Source: Microcebus murinus (Eukaryota > Chordata > Mammalia > Primates > Cheirogaleidae). Taken from it: a stretch of 64,000 nucleotides of DNA. A model generated the notes under the pieces. That model was not told where the DNA came from. It made no database searches and was given only the letters and a program-made list of their open reading frames with translations. The first letter of the stretch is position 1. Every line of letters begins with the position of its first letter. Below, piece after piece: positions 24,249 to 36,835 of the stretch. The stretch lies in assembly GCF_040939455.1 (NCBI RefSeq), contig NC_134117.1, forward strand, positions 48,205,001 through 48,269,000, read 5' to 3'. Made by a program: the position numbers and the translations under genes.

Positions 24249-25079
24249 GCATTAATAGAACTATCATTCCTAAGTAATATAAAAAAAAACTAAGAAAAAA
24301 TTTTCCTTTGTTTTGCATATTGTTTTAACACTTGTATCTATAACTAGAAGACAAACGTACACAGGCAAGCCCTTTCATGTTACCTAAGATTTTGCAACTT
24401 AGAAAATAAGCTTCTGTGTTATACCATCTAGGGCTTGTAAGGCTTTTAGGATAAGATTACTTTCTTTTTATGTGACATTATTTAGAAATATTGATAAGAA
24501 TGATGTTTGAATTGCAAAAATACAGTAATATCTTTATTTCAGTCTTAATACTTGCTAACTGTTATAACTATTATTTTAATGGAGGTTGGTCTTGATAGAG
24601 CTCAGTATTTAAATTGTAACTAAATTTATAAGTTCTTTTTTTTACGATTTTACATGGTAAAGGGAAAGAAATCTTTTGTCAAAATGAAAAGAGGCTTTTA
24701 GACAATTCTTTATAATGTAAGCTTAATAATGTGAGTCATGTATGAAAACACTACAGAAATTCTCCATCTAACTCAGAATAAGTGGCAAAGTGGTGAAAAT
24801 GGCTTACCAGGGCTCACAAAAATGTGTGCACTGGTTGCTCCAACACTACACCAGTCTCTCTTTCTCCTCCCATGTGCAAGGCTTATTTCTACCTTGGTAC
24901 ATTTCTTGCTTCCTCTGCCAGAACATTCTTTTCCCGGAGAGCCTCATGGTTTGCTGATTCTCTACCACCAACTCTTTGCCCCAAAGTCAATCTCTTAGTG
25001 AAATCTTTCTAGACTGGACCATATTATTTAAAAATTCACGCTGCTCCCATATCATTTATAGATTTACATGCTTATTTAC
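24249..25079. other. Unassigned sequence
   Basis: No gene or repeat recognised. The C-rich stretch at 24840-24990 carries two overlapping short frames without domains. Confidence 0.4.
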
Positions 25080-25578
25080 TTATCTATATCTTTCTTTATT
25101 TGAATGAAGTAAAGTTTCATACAGTGAAATGGACTAATCTTAAATATTTTCCAGTCAAGATATGGAATATTTTCATCACCCACACATCCTCCTGCTCTTC
25201 CTACCAGTCAGTTTCACCTCCTCCCCACCTCCAGAGATAATCATTGTTCTCATTTCAGTCCCCATAAATGAATTCCCCCTCTTCTTGAACTTCAGGACAG
25301 AGGATCATACAGTGTGTACTTTTTGTGTCTGGATTTTTTAATTCAAGATAATATTTTAAAAAATTCATCCCTAGTTTCTATCTGTTCCTGGTTCTTTTTT
25401 TTTTTTTTTTGCTGAGAAGTATTGCATTATATAATTATACCACAGTTTAATTATTCATTCTCTTTTTGATAAAGTTGGGAGTTGTTTTCAGTTAAAACTA
25501 TTTTTAATAAAGCTGCTAAAAAAAATCTCTGTATAATCTTTTTGTAGGCATAAGTTTTCATTTCTACTGTGTAAATAT
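25080..25578 (-). mobile_element. Ancient L1 3' end, antisense
   Basis: Order fits an old L1MB/L1MC 3' region reversed: 'aagatatggaatattttcat', 'atcatacagtgtgtactttt', 'gctgagaagtattgcattat', 'aataaagctgctaa'. A T-run at 25396-25411 is embedded in it. Confidence 0.75.
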
Positions 25579-25579
25579 G

Positions 25580-26030
25580 TATACCAGCCAGGGTTCTCCA
25601 GAGAAATAGATCTAACATGATGTATGTGTGTTTGTGCATTTGTGTATATGACAGAGAAAGACAGACAGAGAGAGAGAGAGAGAGAGAGCAGTTTTAAGGA
25701 ATTTGTTCAGAGATTGTGGAAGCTAGGAAAGTTCAGAATCGGATGGGGTTTTCCAGAAGGCTATAGACTCAGGGGAGAGTTACAGTTCAAGCCCAAAGGG
25801 AGTCTATTAGAAAAATTTCTTCTTGCTCAGAGGAGATCAGTTTTGTTCTATTGACACCTTTAATTGATTGTATTAAGACAGCCTACATTATGGAGGGTAA
25901 TATGCTTTACTAAAAGTACACTGATTTAAATGTTAATGTCTTCCAAAAAACACCTTTCACAGAAATATCCAGAATGTTTGACCAAATATCTGGGCCTAGC
26001 CAAAATAAAACACATAAAATTAACCATTGC
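25580..26030 (-). mobile_element. ERVL/MaLR-type LTR, antisense
   Basis: Starts with 'ccagggttctccagagaaat' and ends with 'tttgaccaaatatctgggcc', then 'cacataaaattaaccattgc'. This is the reverse of a common mammalian LTR whose sense start reads close to tgtgatggttaattttatgt. A (GA)n tract at 25660-25689 replaces the usual AT/GA simple-repeat segment near the LTR end. Confidence 0.7.
25660..25689. repeat. (GA)n microsatellite
   Basis: About 12 GA units inside the LTR. Confidence 0.9.
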
Positions 26031-26057
26031 AAATAGCTGTTCTTTCTTTAAAACACT

Positions 26058-28450
26058 TATAAATTTTTTTAAAATTTTATTTCAACTTATTAAGGTGGTA
26101 CAAATGTTTTTGTTACTTGGATACCTTATGTGATGCTTAAGTTGGGGCTTTTAGTGTGCCCATCACCAGAATAATATTCATTGTATCTGATATCTGATAA
26201 ATAAGTTTTTACTCCTCACACCCTCCTTTCCTCTCTTCTTCTTGGTTTTCATGTGCTTTACATCTCTTTTTTCCCAGGTGTGCCATCATTTTGCTTCCAA
26301 TTATTAGAGAGTATGTGTGGTGTTTGTTTTTCCATTCTTGAGATACTTCACTTAAGATAATGGTCTCCAGTTATATCCCAGTTGCTGCAAAAAAACATTA
26401 TTCTCTTTTATAGCTGAGTAGGTACTCCATGGTGTGTCTCTGTGTGTGTATCACATTTTCTTTATCCACTCATGAATAGATGGTTACCTAGGTTGACTCC
26501 CCATCTTTGCAATTGTGAATTGTGCTGCCATAAACATTCAAGTGCAGATGTCTTTTTGATAAAATGACTTCTGTTCCTTTCTGTAGATACGCAGCAGTGG
26601 GATTGCTGGATCAAATGGTAGGTCTACATTTATTTCTTTGAGGAATCTCCATACTGTTTTCCATAGAGGTTGTACTAATTTGCAGTCTTACTAACAGTGT
26701 GTAAGTGTTCCTTTCTGTATCCACGTCAGCATCTATTATTTTTTAACTTTTCAATAATGGCCATTCTGACAGGGGTAAGATAGTATCTCATTGTGGTTAA
26801 TATGTATTTCCTTGATAATTAGTGATATTAAAAATTTTTTCATATGTTTGTTGAGCATTTGTCTATTTTTTTATAGAAAAACTTCTGCTTATGTCTTTTG
26901 CCCACTTTTTGATGGTTTTCTTTTTTCTTGAAGATTTTTTTGAGTTATTTGTAGATTCTGGATATTAACCCTTTGTTGATGTATAGTTTGCAAATATTTT
27001 CTCCCATTCTATAGGCTGTCCATTTACTCTGTTGAATATTCTGTTGAATATTTCCTTTGCTGTGAAGAAGCTTTTAAATTTGATTAAGTCCAATTTATTA
27101 ATTTTTGTATTTGTTTTTGCTGTATTTACCTTTGGGGTCTTAGTCATAAATTCTTTGCCCAAGCTGATGTTTGGAAGAGTTTTTCTTATATTTTCTTCTA
27201 GAAATTTTATGGTTTCATGACTTATATTTAAGTATTTGATCCATCTTGTATTAATTTTTGTATATGGTGAGAGAAAGGGGTTTTATTTCATTCATCTGCA
27301 TGTGGCAATCCAGTTTTTTTCCAGCACCATTTATTGAACAGAGCTTTCTTTCCCCAGTGTATGTTGTTGTCCACTTTGTCAAAGATCAATTAGTTGTAGG
27401 TAGATGGTTTTACTTCTGGGTTTTTTATCCCATTCCAGTGATCTATCTCTACTTTTATACCAGTACTATGTTCTTTGGTTATATAGCCTTGCAATATAAT
27501 TTGAAGTCAGGTAATATGTTGCCTCCAGATTTGTTCTTTTTGCTTAAGATTGCTTTGGCTATTTGGGCTGTTTTTTGATTACCGATGTAACATAGAATTA
27601 TTTTTTCCAGATCTGCAAAATATGATGTTAGTATTTTGATGAGGATTACTTTGAATCTGTGAATCACTTTGGGCAGTATGGATATTTTAATACTGTTGAT
27701 TCTACCAATCCATGAGCATATGATGTTTTTTCATTTGTTTATGTCATCTATGATTTCTTTCATCAGTGTTTTTTAGTTCTACTTAGAGAAATCTTTTACC
27801 TTTTTTGTATTTTATTTTCTTTGCAGCTATTGTAAGTGGTATTGAGTTCTTGATTTGACTCTCAGCTTGACTACTGTTAGTATATAAAAATGCTACTGGT
27901 TTTTGTACATTGATTTTGTAACCTGAGACTTTTGCTGAATTTATTTATCAATTCTAGGAGTCTTTTGGTGGAGTCTTTAGAGTTTTCCAGATAAAAGATC
28001 ATATCATCAGTGAACAGGGATAGTTTGACCTATTTTATTTTTTATTATTAATTACATCAGGTAGAGCCATCAGCATAATATTGAATGGAAGAAGTTAAGT
28101 CAGAAATTATACTACCTTCTCTATCTTGGAGGAAAAATATTTACTATTTTGCCATTACATGTTACATTATCAATACATTTTTTCCTGGATACTCTTTGTC
28201 ATATTGCAGATGTTCTCTTATATTCCTAATTTCCTGAGACTTTTTATTGTAAGCAATTAAAATTTAAATTTAAATCTTACCAAACATCGAGATGATTATA
28301 TATTTTTCTTTTTTATTATTTTAATGTAATGAATTGCATGGATTGAGTCTAAATGTTAAATCAACTTTGCATACCTGATATAAACCTCAGATGGGCATGA
28401 TGTATCATCATTATTGTATATTGCTCTGTTGATGCCTTGCTTTGAAATTA
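26058..28450 (-). mobile_element. Older L1, antisense, 3' UTR and much of ORF2
   Basis: The plus strand reads from the 3' UTR ('caacttattaaggtggtaca') through the ORF2 C-terminus into the reverse transcriptase region ('tcaactttgcatacctgata' is the usual antisense of that domain). Its 3' UTR differs from those at 4854 and 62311, and it has more stops, so it is an older subfamily. Short minus-strand frames at 26965-27162 and 27479-27667 still read as ORF2p (for example [12 protein letters not shown]). Confidence 0.92.
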
Positions 28451-28489
28451 TGTTTATTTGTTTTTATAAAATGCCTTTGGATTCGGTGG

Positions 28490-28985
28490 TGTTTCCTCCT
28501 CCTTTATATTCTGAGATATGAGCCCTTTGTGGTTCTGTATACCCCTCATAATCCCCCTCTCTTGGTTAAGGAACTAACCCAAGATAGAAAAATTGGATTG
28601 TCTTCCCTAGAAATATGAAATTAAATCTCAGAGAATGCTGTCAGGCTCCTCAGTGCTGGGAACCTCAACAATCTTGATTCGGACTATCGGGGAACCCACC
28701 AATCAGAAATGTGGATATTTAGACAGTATTAGAAATAAGTGACCCTGAAGCATAGAACAGAAAGAGAAACAGAAAGAGAGAGCGAGCCTCCAGATGGCTT
28801 TCAAGTTTCTAGATCCAGTTTTTCCTCACGAGCTGTACTGTCTCTTTTTAGATTTCATAAAATTCCGCTAAAGTTTATAACAAACTCTCATTCTGGGGAA
28901 AGAAAAACATCCAACATATTGGTTTCTGTAGGCACTCTCAGGAGAGGCTCATTTAAGACAGGTTGTATCCGAATGAAAGATATTT
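28490..28985 (+). mobile_element. Possible LTR remnant, family unknown
   Basis: The stretch has LTR-like composition and ends in 'aaattccgctaaagtttata' and 'aactctcattctggggaaag', reminiscent of some class I/III LTRs. No clean termini. Confidence 0.25.
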
Positions 28986-29103
28986 AATAATCATGCAGGT
29001 CTCTTATTTAATATCTTATTTAATGTACTTCAAATTATGAGAGAAACTACTTACTAAATTAGAAACATTTTAGAATCTATTTTGTTGTCCAAATCTGAAC
29101 TAA

Positions 29104-29441
<338 letters not shown>

Positions 29442-29456
29442 AAATCTCAACTAATT

Positions 29457-30650
29457 ATTATATGATTACTCTATGTGAATCTCTGGTCGTCATTTATATA
29501 TTTCTTTATAAGTCTTTTTTAAAGTTTGATTTGAATTGGCAAAAATAATTTGAAGAATATAAAAATTTCTGAGAAGAAAGAACTAGGAATAGTGAGGCTG
29601 ACAACCATTTCGGCAGCTTGTGCAAATTTATTAATATTCCATTTCTTTAATCAAATAGCTGACTTATATGAAATTATTAGGAAAGACTGGTTAGATTTTA
29701 TTTAAATCACTATATTATGTGCATAGTATGCTTTATTATGTGATATGTATACAATTCAATATGTAACCTTTGTATTGCATAAGTATATTTTTATCCCTAA
29801 TGGAATCTTGTAACAAAATGCTTTAAGGAGCTGTGAGACTTCTAGATACTCAAACTGCTTTAGATTTAAATTAACTTAGGAATTGATTTCCACTTCAAGC
29901 AGTGTTTTACTAAATGCAAAAATATAGATTGGACTACTTCTTCAAGAAAGAATCTTCAAATTGATAGGTCTGAATTTTACCCTGGAACACTGTTTTGGCT
30001 TACACTGTTTATACATGGAAAGCTCCAGGGCACCTTATTTAGTGGCAAATGCAAATACACAGACCTCTAAGGTAATTTCTTCTCCAGCTAACAGGAAAAG
30101 GGCAAAACTCCCTCTTAGCCTGGTGGCTGTTTTCCACCTTAATCATCTGAAATGGGTGAGGATTCAGTAATAGAAGACAAACTTTCTCTTTTATATACCA
30201 AGAGAGAACCCTGAGAGAAGAATTCATAAAAAACAAACAAACAAAAAAAAAAACTAAAAACAAAAACCTCTGAATTTTGGGTAGTTAATATCTTTGAGTC
30301 ATGGTGGGTTTGCTTACGTGGAATCATTTTTCACTTGGAAAATGTTTGACCTTGTGACCATCTACTTTTGACAAAGATGTGCCTCCTAAAACTTTGCAAG
30401 GCATGTGTCTGCTCTGGAACATGTCCATGATCCAAGTCCAATTTTCCTACATTAGGCAGTCTTTTATTTTTTTCATAGATTTTGCTTTCTGCTTGTTTTT
30501 ATTTCCTAGTCTTGCTGAAGATTTACTTCCTTTTCTGTTTTTTTTTCTTTTCCTTTTTTAAAAAAAAAATGTTAAGTAGGTTTCAAAGAGATAAGAGTGA
30601 GAGAGACATCTTTCATTTGTCTCCACCCACTGGAAATAAAATCATATTAA
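29457..30650. other. Unassigned sequence
   Basis: No gene or named repeat. Contains an (AAAC)n tract at about 30229-30265 and a T-rich/A-rich junction at 30530-30570. The open frames over these tracts are low complexity. Confidence 0.4.
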
Positions 30651-30755
30651 AACACAGATCTGTATTGTTTTGTTCCCTATTGTAATATAGTACCTGAAAC
30701 AGGACCTGGAACTTAGAACTAAAGCTCAATAAATATTTGTTAAATAAATGAAATA
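30651..30755 (+). mobile_element. L2 3' end
   Basis: 'ttgttccctattgtaatata' then 'aagctcaataaatatttgtt' with a 'aaataaatgaa' end is the ancient L2 tail. Confidence 0.7.
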
Positions 30756-30762
30756 ATACTTT

Positions 30763-30808
30763 ACTGAAAGTTCAGTTAATGTTAAACTGAAAGTTCACTT
30801 AATGTTAA
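30763..30808 (+). repeat. Short tandem duplication
   Basis: A 23-base unit (actgaaagttc[a]...taatgttaa) at 30763-30785 is repeated at 30786-30808 with one mismatch. Confidence 0.9.
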
Positions 30809-31678
30809 TTTTCATTTTAATATTCCATGATTAGAGATCATGGAATTAGTTATTGTTCTTTAGACGGGCTATTCTTTTTATAAATGTGCTATTTTCTCAA
30901 ATATATGGAGTTATTAATATATTTTTTCTATTATTTAAAAATTGTTCTATAAAAACTTTTATTTGAGTTTTGATTTTTCTGCTTTAATTTAGTACATATC
31001 TGTTGGTTTATTCAATAGTTTTCTTGGTTTTCTTCAAATGATTGCTGAGTCAAGGCTATTTACTAATCTTCACATTTGAGTTGTCCTAATCATTCATCTC
31101 TTTTGTTTACTGTATCCCATCTAGAGATCATGGGATAGAGGAAGATACGCTATCTAGATGGGTTTTCTGGTTGCATTTCTCCTGGAATATGTGTGTGGTG
31201 GTCTATTGAAGCCTTCCATAAGTCCTTATCCCTTTGGTTACAGAGCCAGAATTCCATTATTTAATCTAAAGGAAAACATCTCTTCTTCCAGGTAGCTAAA
31301 ATGAGGAGCATGATTATAGTCACCACTTCTCATTGCCCTGTGTTGATTAATTAATCAGTTTGAAGAATACCCCCAGGCCTTTTAATCTGGGCTTGGAGCT
31401 TTATTGAACTGCTCTTAATTTTCTTTTCTGTTCAAGTGGAATTTCTATACTCATTATGCTTTTCCTAGATTCCATATTGATAATATGCATTTTCTTAGAA
31501 GTGTCAGCGTCAAGTATAAATAAATGTACAGCTAGTAACAGATACTATAAAGAGTAGTGGCCTAAATAAGGTAGAGGTCAAAAACTCCCTGCAGAGTTCA
31601 GTGTCTAGCAATAGGCATTGGGCTTTACAACACCTACAGAGACTCAGGCTTCTCCCATCTTTCTGTTTTGTTATACAA
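30809..31678. other. Unassigned sequence
   Basis: Nothing recognised. Confidence 0.4.
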
Positions 31679-32106
31679 CAGTTCCCCCTTCTTCATGGTT
31701 TTGCGTTTATGCAATTTCAGTTAGTCATGATCAGCCATGGTCTGAAAATTTCAGAAATAAGCAATTCATAAATTTTAAGATGAGTACCCATACAAAGTGC
31801 GATGACATCTCACACCATCTTACTCCTTCCCCCCCAGGACATAAATCATCCCTTTGCCCACCATATCTATGCTGTCTAGACTAGCCACCCGTAAGTCACA
31901 TAGTAACCAACTCAGTTATCAGATGGACTATTGCAGTATCCTAGTACTTGTGTTCAAGTAACTCTGGTTTTACTTACTAATGGCCCAAAAGTGCAGGAGT
32001 AGTGATGTTGGTGTATTGTTATCATTGTGCTATTTTATTAGTTATTGCTGTTAATCTCTTACAGTGCCTAATTTATAAATTAAACTTTATCAGAGATAGG
32101 AATGTA
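31679..32106 (+). mobile_element. Tigger-like (Tc1/mariner-pogo) non-autonomous element
   Basis: Begins at the terminus cagttcccccttcttcatgg and follows a Tigger-type element: 'tttcagttagtcatgatcag', 'ataagcaattcataaatttt', 'gacataaatcatccctttg', 'tagccacccgtaagtcac', 'gcccaaaagtgcaggagtag'. The far terminal repeat is missing; it stops where the next element starts. Confidence 0.75.
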
Positions 32107-32322
32107 TAGGTGTACCTTGTGTTATTGCAGACTCTACTTCTAATTATGATTCTCTTGCTATTTCCACCACATCTGTACTTACTTCCTCCACTGAAGTCTT
32201 GAACTCCTCAAAATCATAGATGAAGGTTGGAATCAGCTTCTTCAAAACTCCTGTTAATAGTGACATTTTGACCTCCTCCCATGAATCATGGATGTTTAAG
32301 GGCATCATTCTCACAGCTTGGG
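32107..32322 (-). mobile_element. Tigger1-like fragment with transposase remnant, antisense
   Basis: Opens with aggtgtaccttgtgttattgc, close to the Tigger1 terminus. After a short distance it jumps to the reverse complement of the transposase C-terminal part ('ccaccacatctgtacttact', 'gaatcagcttcttcaaaact', 'gacctcctcccatgaatcat'). An internal deletion therefore joined the terminus to coding sequence. It encodes no usable transposase. Confidence 0.72.
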
Positions 32323-33849
32323 GTGCTGAGCTCAGTAATAAAGGTCCCAGTTTGGAGAAGAAAAGTGACCTGGGTACCTGGACTCAGAAAAAGAGAGTAA
32401 GAATGCATGGTTGTTTTTCAGTTGGGGTAAAATTATCTTAAAGGTGGCTGACGACAGAAGATTTGTATGAAGATGCAAGATAAATAGAAAGACAACAGGA
32501 GAGTAGCAGGTTAAGAAAGGAGTTAAGAAGGATTATGGTTTCAAAAACTGAAATGTGAAGGTGAGAGATGTGTGAGAAAGACTGTAGGGTCCCACCCCCT
32601 CTCTATTCTCTTGGCATTGAACATCCAGTAGCTTTGGAGGCTGCTAAATGTGGATTCTCTTTATAGCTTGGCCTTCCCACACCATACTTTGTTTAGCACT
32701 TCTGTGGCACATGACCCACCTTTGTTTAGATTTTTGAGTTATTTAATATTTCATTTTTTGCCAATCTCTACTCTCCTTTTCTGGCTTCCGCAACCACATA
32801 TCCTAAGTCTTTTTCAAGGCATTTCTCAAATGTTGGCAACATAATTCAGACAATAGGTATCAAATGTCTTCTGACTGAAAATGCCTTTTGAAAAATCTTT
32901 TTTGGAGGAACACAAAAATGCCTTAAGAGTAAGAAAACTAAGGAGTTTCTACAATATTGAAATAAAAATATTTGGTTGTGCTTTGAGTATATTTTTTAAA
33001 CATATGAAGGAACAACAATAAAATATTTATAAGAACTGCATTGGGGAAGGTAAAATAAAAGTTGCGTTATCTCTGTGAAATGTAAAAGACTTCATACTGT
33101 GTCAAGAGTCTAGCACTGTAAAAGTAATCCCAAATGTCATACTTGGATGAGGTTTTGAGAGGTTAAAATGCTTTTTATAAATTGCCAGGGTTAACTGATT
33201 AGCAATGACCAGTCCATCTCATATGGAGATACATTATTATGAAGATATTTTAAGCAACAGACTGTCTATATAACACAGCATATCATAAAGAAGAGGAGGG
33301 GAGGGATTTTTGTGTGAATAAAGATGTTTGACTTTGGAAATTCATGAATATGACATAAGAGACTTTGAAGATTTCATAAATATGACATAAGTGATCCTAG
33401 TCAATGAGACTTTTGATAACTTTTATTAGTCACAGTGAAGACCTACCCTGGGCCATCTACGTTTTCACTCAGCCACTCCATGACCTGTTTGAAAGATGGC
33501 TCAGAACAGCAGTATCTTAGCAGTGACTGAGGCTCATTGGCCCTAGAGGCCTGCGATGTAACCAACTAAAATAATGAGACCAAGCAATCCCACTTGCCTA
33601 AGAACCAAGCATGGGGGCCTCTTGAGTGGAAGGTAAGAATCCTACAGTTCAATTACCAATTCTTATTGAGATCTTTGTCAACTATGGAATATAGGAGACG
33701 TTTAAGAAATTAAACACCTCATATCATCTTGGTTTGGAAGGATGGAAGAATATTGATGTGTGAGAACTAGAACTTGTGTACTAATTTTGCCTTTGGTCCT
33801 ATTTAGTGCAATATTTGTATATTGCACTAGGTCTTGCCACAGAGCATGA
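32323..33849. other. Unassigned sequence
   Basis: No gene or named repeat. A diverged tandem unit (gactttg...tatgacataag) lies at 33330-33392. Confidence 0.4.
33330..33392 (+). repeat. Short diverged tandem duplication
   Basis: The 31-base unit at 33330-33360 recurs at 33361-33392. Both carry gactttg and atatgacataag. Confidence 0.8.
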
Positions 33850-34012
33850 GCTGAGGGTAGTAGAAGGCTGTAGAGCCCAATGTACCAGGGTTCGAATCCT
33901 GTTACTTCCCATACAGTTGTGGGATCTGTAGAAAGGGTATTACAATAACACCAACTACAAACCTCAGGAAGGACTGCTTTGATGATTGAAGGAGAAAGTA
34001 CATAAAAAGCAC
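33850..34012 (-). mobile_element. MIR SINE, antisense
   Basis: 'tgtaccagggttcgaatcct' is the reverse of the MIR tRNA-related core. 'gatgattgaaggagaaagta' and 'cataaaaagcaca' follow as expected. Confidence 0.72.
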
Positions 34013-34622
34013 AAAGTGGAGTTAACTAACCCCTTTCCGCATTTTGCTTCTTTACCGTTAGATCTTCACCCCATGCCAGTTAGAAAATGGCTTAGGTGGC
34101 ATGGGTACTGGCCACAAGCATCAGCAAGTCCTGTTCACACTTCCCTTAAGCAAACAATGAGCACCTTCAACCCAGAAACAATTAAAAAAGACAACAAACC
34201 CATTATTACAATAATCACTGTTTGTCAATATGAAACTGAACTCGTAAGTTTGGGGCTTCCAATTCCAAATGGTATAAAAACAATTCAAGGTAAACTTTCT
34301 CTTCTGAGTTTTTAATCTTCATGTGAACTTTTTTGTGATCCTGGATTGGTTGTTAATGGCAGGGACTCCTACCAGGCCATGCTGACGCTAATGACAATGG
34401 CTGCTGCAGCCTTGTTTGTGAAAGCCATGGCATCCCTCTGGATCTAATCAGGAAACAGAAAGGTTTAGCTTGAGGCCCAAACTGAGTTGTCAGAGAATTG
34501 GGAGTTCTAACTGCTGGACGCGTGCTGGGGCTCAGCGTTCCTCTCGCAGTTTTACAATAATCAGGGTCGCTGTGGAACTAAACATCCTGTATGATGTTTA
34601 TCTTTATGAATCATTATTTTAG
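34013..34622. other. Single-copy-looking sequence upstream of a candidate exon
   Basis: No repeat recognised. GC rises in 34350-34560 (for example 'ggctgctgcagccttgtttg' and 'ctggacgcgtgctggggctc'), which may mark conserved or regulatory DNA. The 109-codon frame at 33986-34315 begins inside a MIR and is not convincing. Confidence 0.35.
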
Positions 34623-34729
34623 CCCTGTGCTAGCCCAGGATAAGTGCCCACCGAGAGCTGAAGGAGAATTTCCCATAGCACGATGAATCTCAATCAAATG
34701 AGAGAGGAGCAGAAAACTGCCTTTAACAG
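34623..34729 (+). CDS. Candidate small first coding exon (unverified)
   Basis: Bases 34621-34622 (AG, after ttatgaatcattatttt) could be a splice acceptor, and 34730-34731 (GT in cagGTagga) is a good donor match. Within the 107-base interval an ATG at 34683 has A at position -3, and 15 codons plus two bases stay open to the donor. The peptide would be hydrophilic (M-N-L-N-Q-M-R-E-E-Q...). I do not recognise a protein with this start, and no partner exon is visible. The acceptor lacks a strong pyrimidine tract. It may be chance, a lemur-specific exon, or the edge of a conserved element. Confidence 0.15.
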
Positions 34730-34839
34730 GTAGGATCAGCCTTGTCCTGAGGCTCCAGTGCTAATTGCCCCCACAGGGACTTCCCAATCTATATTGGGAA
34801 GGCCTAGGAATCTGGCAGACATGGATTAGAATAAAACAT

Positions 34840-35045
34840 ATTGAATGAGTCATGACTCCGCCATTTGGTGAGCATGCAACTTTGAGCAAGTTAATGAACT
34901 TACCATAGGTGAAGATTTCTGATCTGCAAAATGGAGATTGTAATATCTATTTTACAGGGCTTCTGTGAGGATTAAACTAGCTAACACATGTAAAGTGCCT
35001 ACTACCTACCTTTGACATATCACAGGTGCTTAAGAAATATCAGTA
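34840..35045 (-). mobile_element. MIR SINE, antisense
   Basis: 'atgcaactttgagcaagtta', 'tctgatctgcaaaatggaga', 'tgtgaggattaaactagcta', 'caggtgcttaagaaatatca' keep the full reverse MIR order. The FLAM at 35070 landed just beyond its end. Confidence 0.85.
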
Positions 35046-35069
35046 GGCAGAAATGTTAAGTACACAAAG

Positions 35070-35234
35070 CAGGGTGAGGCGATACATGCCGCCTTAAGTC
35101 CCAGCTACTTGGGAAGCTGAGGTGGGAAGGATCATTTGAGCCCAGGAGTTCGAGTCCAGCCTGAGCAACATAGAAAGACCCCATTTCTAAAAAAAAAAAA
35201 AAAGAGAGAGAGAGAGAGAAACAAAGAGAAAGAA
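35070..35234 (+). mobile_element. FLAM-type 7SL monomer
   Basis: A single left-arm monomer: a damaged 'gggtgaggcgatacatgccg', then 'cccagctacttgggaagctg', 'agcccaggagttcgagtcca' and 'cagcctgagcaacatagaaag', with an A-rich/GA-rich tail. The flanks aagtacacaaa at 35058-35068 and 35235-35245 form the target duplication. There is no second arm, so this is a fossil Alu monomer rather than a truncated dimer. Confidence 0.88.
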
Positions 35235-35246
35235 AAGTACACAAAA

Positions 35247-36580
35247 GGGTATGCGTGAACAGTGAATAATGGGGATATAGAAATTGCTAAGAAAAGACAA
35301 AACAAAAGCTTATTTGGACAGTTGGTACTTGACCAGCTCCTGAAATAATCAGTATTATTTGAATGGGCAAAGATAGAGGAAAGGTGCTTTCTAGATAGAG
35401 GGAGGAGCCTGCCATAGGTGGCAAATGCAAAGGTCCTAGGAATTGTAAGTAAACCAGTGGACTGAAATGTGGAAGAGTGTGGGGCACACACAGCAACTGA
35501 TATGATTGGGATGTGGAGTAGGTATGGGGCATAATGAAAGATAAGACTGGAGACTTAGAAACTAAGTAGAGACTCCCTGAAGGATTTCTAGCAGAGATAA
35601 CAGCCTAGTCAGAGAGGATTAGCATAAATATAAGGTAAACATGCCTACCTATGGTGGGCCAAAAGTTGAGAGCAGGAGAGATGGGGTGAAGATATCAGTT
35701 CAGAAGATTTTACTGAGGTCAAGGAGGGGATGAACAAAGGGACTGCACTGGGATGGTGGCTTTGGGATAAACAGAAAGATGTAGATATGGACAATATGCT
35801 GAAGGTAGAGGTTAGAGGATTTGGCAACTGATTGAGGTAAAAGTGAGGGGTGATTTCGAAGATGTTTGTCAGATGTTAGAGTGGGAGAATGGTGGGAGTT
35901 GCTAGCACAAATGCAGAAAGAACAGCTTTAGGGAGCAGAGTGATCCCTTTTCCTAGTTTCTGACTTCCCTGGGATCATCATCTGCAGTAGGTGGGTGAAA
36001 GTCCTGAACCTTTGACATGCTACTTCCCTGTATGAGCATGGTGTCTAGGCTCTTGTGTTTCCTCTTGTTTTAATATTTGGTTCTCACATGTTAGTTGATG
36101 TTTGAACACCACCAGGAAATTGGTAAAGCTCAAAAACATTCAGGACCCCTGACCTTTTGGAAAATATTTCACAAAAGTGTAAGATTTAAAATGACTTCTT
36201 TGGTTGGGAACTATTGAGGTTGGATGTTTAAAACAGAGAGAAAATTAAAACTCTTCATTTATCCTGAGTACTTAAAGGATAACAAGATGTGCTCTCTTTG
36301 TTTGATATTAGAGGAGGCTGAAGAATAAAACATTCTTGGGACCTGAAGATATTCAAAAAGTCATTTTGTTTATTCTCTGGTCTCAAGGTAAAAGTATACT
36401 AAAACCAAACCAAAATGATACTTTTCTGACTTATTTAAAAAAATTAAAATAGCAAAAGTGGCACATTTCATTGGCAGACAACTTGGAAAACATAAACAGA
36501 AAGAAAATAAAAATCACCTATTATCTCATTACTAAAACTATCATTTATATATATATACTTGGGAGAGAGAGACAGAAGAA
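35247..36580. other. Purine-rich sequence, possible old repeat
   Basis: From about 35370 to 35930 the plus strand is G/A-rich ('aggtggcaaatgcaaaggtc', 'ggaggggatgaacaaaggga') in a style seen in old interspersed repeats, but I cannot name a family. The minus-strand frames here follow this purine skew and are not convincing genes. Confidence 0.35.
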
Positions 36581-36584
36581 TGGG

Positions 36585-36835
36585 ACAGAGCGTGGCATCT
36601 GGATAAAACTGGGTGGGCTTGGTTTAACTTCCAGCGTCTCCTCTCAATAATTGTATGACCTTGGGAAAGTTATTTAATCGCCTCATGCCTCAGTTTCTTC
36701 ATCTTTAAAATGGGAATATTAATAAAGTCCACTTAATTACTCTAATATGGCAGTTAAGTAAGTCAATACTCACAAAATGCTTAGAACATTCTCTGGTACA
36801 TAGTATAAGTACTCAATATATGTTAGGCATTATAA
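36585..36835 (-). mobile_element. MIR SINE, antisense
   Basis: Strong landmarks: 'gtatgaccttgggaaagtta', 'gcctcagtttcttcatcttt', 'aaaatgggaatattaataaa', 'agaacattctctggtacata'. Confidence 0.9.

Noticed and set aside
33986..34315. A 109-codon frame as a candidate gene
   Set aside because: Its first codons lie in an antisense MIR, and it shows no domain, signal peptide or splice sites.
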